6,028 nucleotides of DNA from positions 1 to 6,028 of the forward strand of contig CAZKNJ010000080.1 in assembly GCA_964554185.1 (NCBI GenBank). Reading direction: 5' to 3'. The notes below the pieces were generated by a model. It saw only the letters and a program-made list of their open reading frames with translations, was not told where the DNA came from and searched no databases. Source of the DNA: CAZKNJ01 sp964554185. GTDB lineage: Bacteria > 4484-113. Made by a program: the position numbers and the translations under genes. Within the stretch, counting starts at the first letter, position 1. Each line of letters starts with the position of its first letter. Below, piece by piece: positions 5,401 to 6,028 of this stretch.

Positions 5401-6028
5401 TCAGCACCGTCCTCTTCGACCTCGGCGGCACCCTGTGGGACGACTACGACTCCGAACAAGAGCTCTGGGGCTACATGCGCGAGGAACTGGCGAAGCTCGG
5501 TATAAAGCAAAGCGACGACGAGTATAAAGAGCTGATGAACCGCGCCATCCAGTCCTACGCCCCCAGCCTCACCCGCGCCATCCTCTGGAGCGCGGTCAAG
5601 GGCGACCAGGAGCTTTACCAGAAGGTCCTGCGCAAGATACTCAACCGCATCAAGCTGAGCCTCTCCCACGGATTCCACGAGCGCACCGAGCTGTATCCCG
5701 GCGTGCGAGAACTACTGGAAAGCCTGCACGGGCGCTACAAGCTCGCGGTGGCGTCCAACAACTTCACGCTGGCCAACGGCTGGCTCAAGGGCTTCGGCAT
5801 TGACCAGTACTTCGACTTCGTCGGGCTCTCCGAGGAGCTGTGGCTGTTCAAGCCCGACGCGCGCTTTTACCTGCACATCCTGGAGGCCGTGGGCGCCGAC
5901 CCGAGAGAGTCGGTGATGGTGGGCGACCGGCTGGACAACGACATCTTCCCCTGCAACCGCCTGGGGATGGTCACCGTGCGCGTGCTCTCGCCGCCGTGGG
6001 ACCGCCAGCAGCCCCGCTTCCACGCCGA
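5397..6028 (+). CDS. HAD-superfamily hydrolase, 3' end cut by the window
   Basis: This is a cytoplasmic HAD-family protein, probably a phosphatase of small metabolites. The GTG start at 5397 overlaps the glycosylase stop (GTGA), which implies coupled translation. The frame has no stop before the window edge, so 210 residues are visible, probably nearly the whole protein. Motif I is VLFDLGGTL (5-13), with nucleophile D8 but glycine at position 10, where most HAD phosphatases carry the acid/base aspartate. Motif II is ASNNF (119-123) with S120. Motif III is FKPD (151-154) with K152. Motif IV is VGDRLDNDI (175-183) with D177 and D180/D182. The helical insert between motifs I and II (about 20-95) has the size of a C1 cap. 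The Gly variant recurs in HAD proteins I recall, so the frame is sound, but the activity is uncertain. No substrate can be assigned. Confidence 0.88.
   Translation, partial: MISTVLFDLGGTLWDDYDSEQELWGYMREELAKLGIKQSDDEYKELMNRAIQSYAPSLTRAILWSAVKGDQELYQKVLRKILNRIKLSLSHGFHERTELYPGVRELLESLHGRYKLAVASNNFTLANGWLKGFGIDQYFDFVGLSEELWLFKPDARFYLHILEAVGADPRESVMVGDRLDNDIFPCNRLGMVTVRVLSPPWDRQQPRFHA

Noticed and set aside
5157..5678. A 173-residue minus-strand frame across the glycosylase/HAD junction
   Set aside because: It is antisense to two genes with intact catalytic motifs and has no recognisable domain.

Overview
The window is about 6 kb of GC-rich bacterial chromosome. It has tightly packed genes, GTG and ATG starts, recognisable Shine-Dalgarno sites and E. 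coli-like -10 boxes (TATAAT, TACAAT). Two housekeeping blocks flank a secreted protease and a toxin-antitoxin pair. A dockerin-type EF-hand pair on a subtilase with a fervidolysin-like prodomain, plus a family-4 uracil-DNA glycosylase, would fit an environmental lineage such as Armatimonadota, Planctomycetota or a relative. This is an inference, and I cannot name the organism.

Layout. (1) 19-528, +: folK, the HPPK of folate synthesis. Its upstream context is cut off by the window edge. (2) 532-2151, -: a secreted S8 serine protease with a complete catalytic triad, a Pro linker and a C-terminal dockerin/EF-hand pair. It converges on folK with only 3 bp between the stop codons. (3) 2152-2291: a divergent control region with a perfect TATAAT on each strand, two small inverted repeats and an 11-bp near-identical direct repeat 32 bp apart. 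(4) 2292-3829, +: abiEi-abiEii, a complete type IV toxin-antitoxin (abortive infection) operon whose stop and start codons overlap by one base. (5) 3830-3917: a short gap holding an extended -10 promoter and a strong ribosome binding site. (6) 3918 to window end, +: dapA, a family-4 uracil-DNA glycosylase and a HAD hydrolase. They are spaced 4 bp apart and then overlapped by 4 bp, so they look like one operon. The HAD gene is cut by the window edge.

How it works together. AbiEi is expected to neutralise AbiEii and to repress its own promoter, and the repeats beside that promoter are candidate operators. The dapA operon joins lysine/diaminopimelate synthesis to DNA repair and a HAD phosphatase of unknown substrate. 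The protease acts outside the cytoplasm and shows no functional link to its neighbours. The AbiE pair sits between ordinary genes and, in a few lines counted by hand, is somewhat less GC-rich than dapA, which fits acquired defence cargo.

I found no tRNA, rRNA, CRISPR array, transposase or convincing intrinsic terminator. Every gene belongs to a known family, so I do not claim a new system. The least-explained parts are the divergent control region, the dockerin on the protease and the altered HAD active site.
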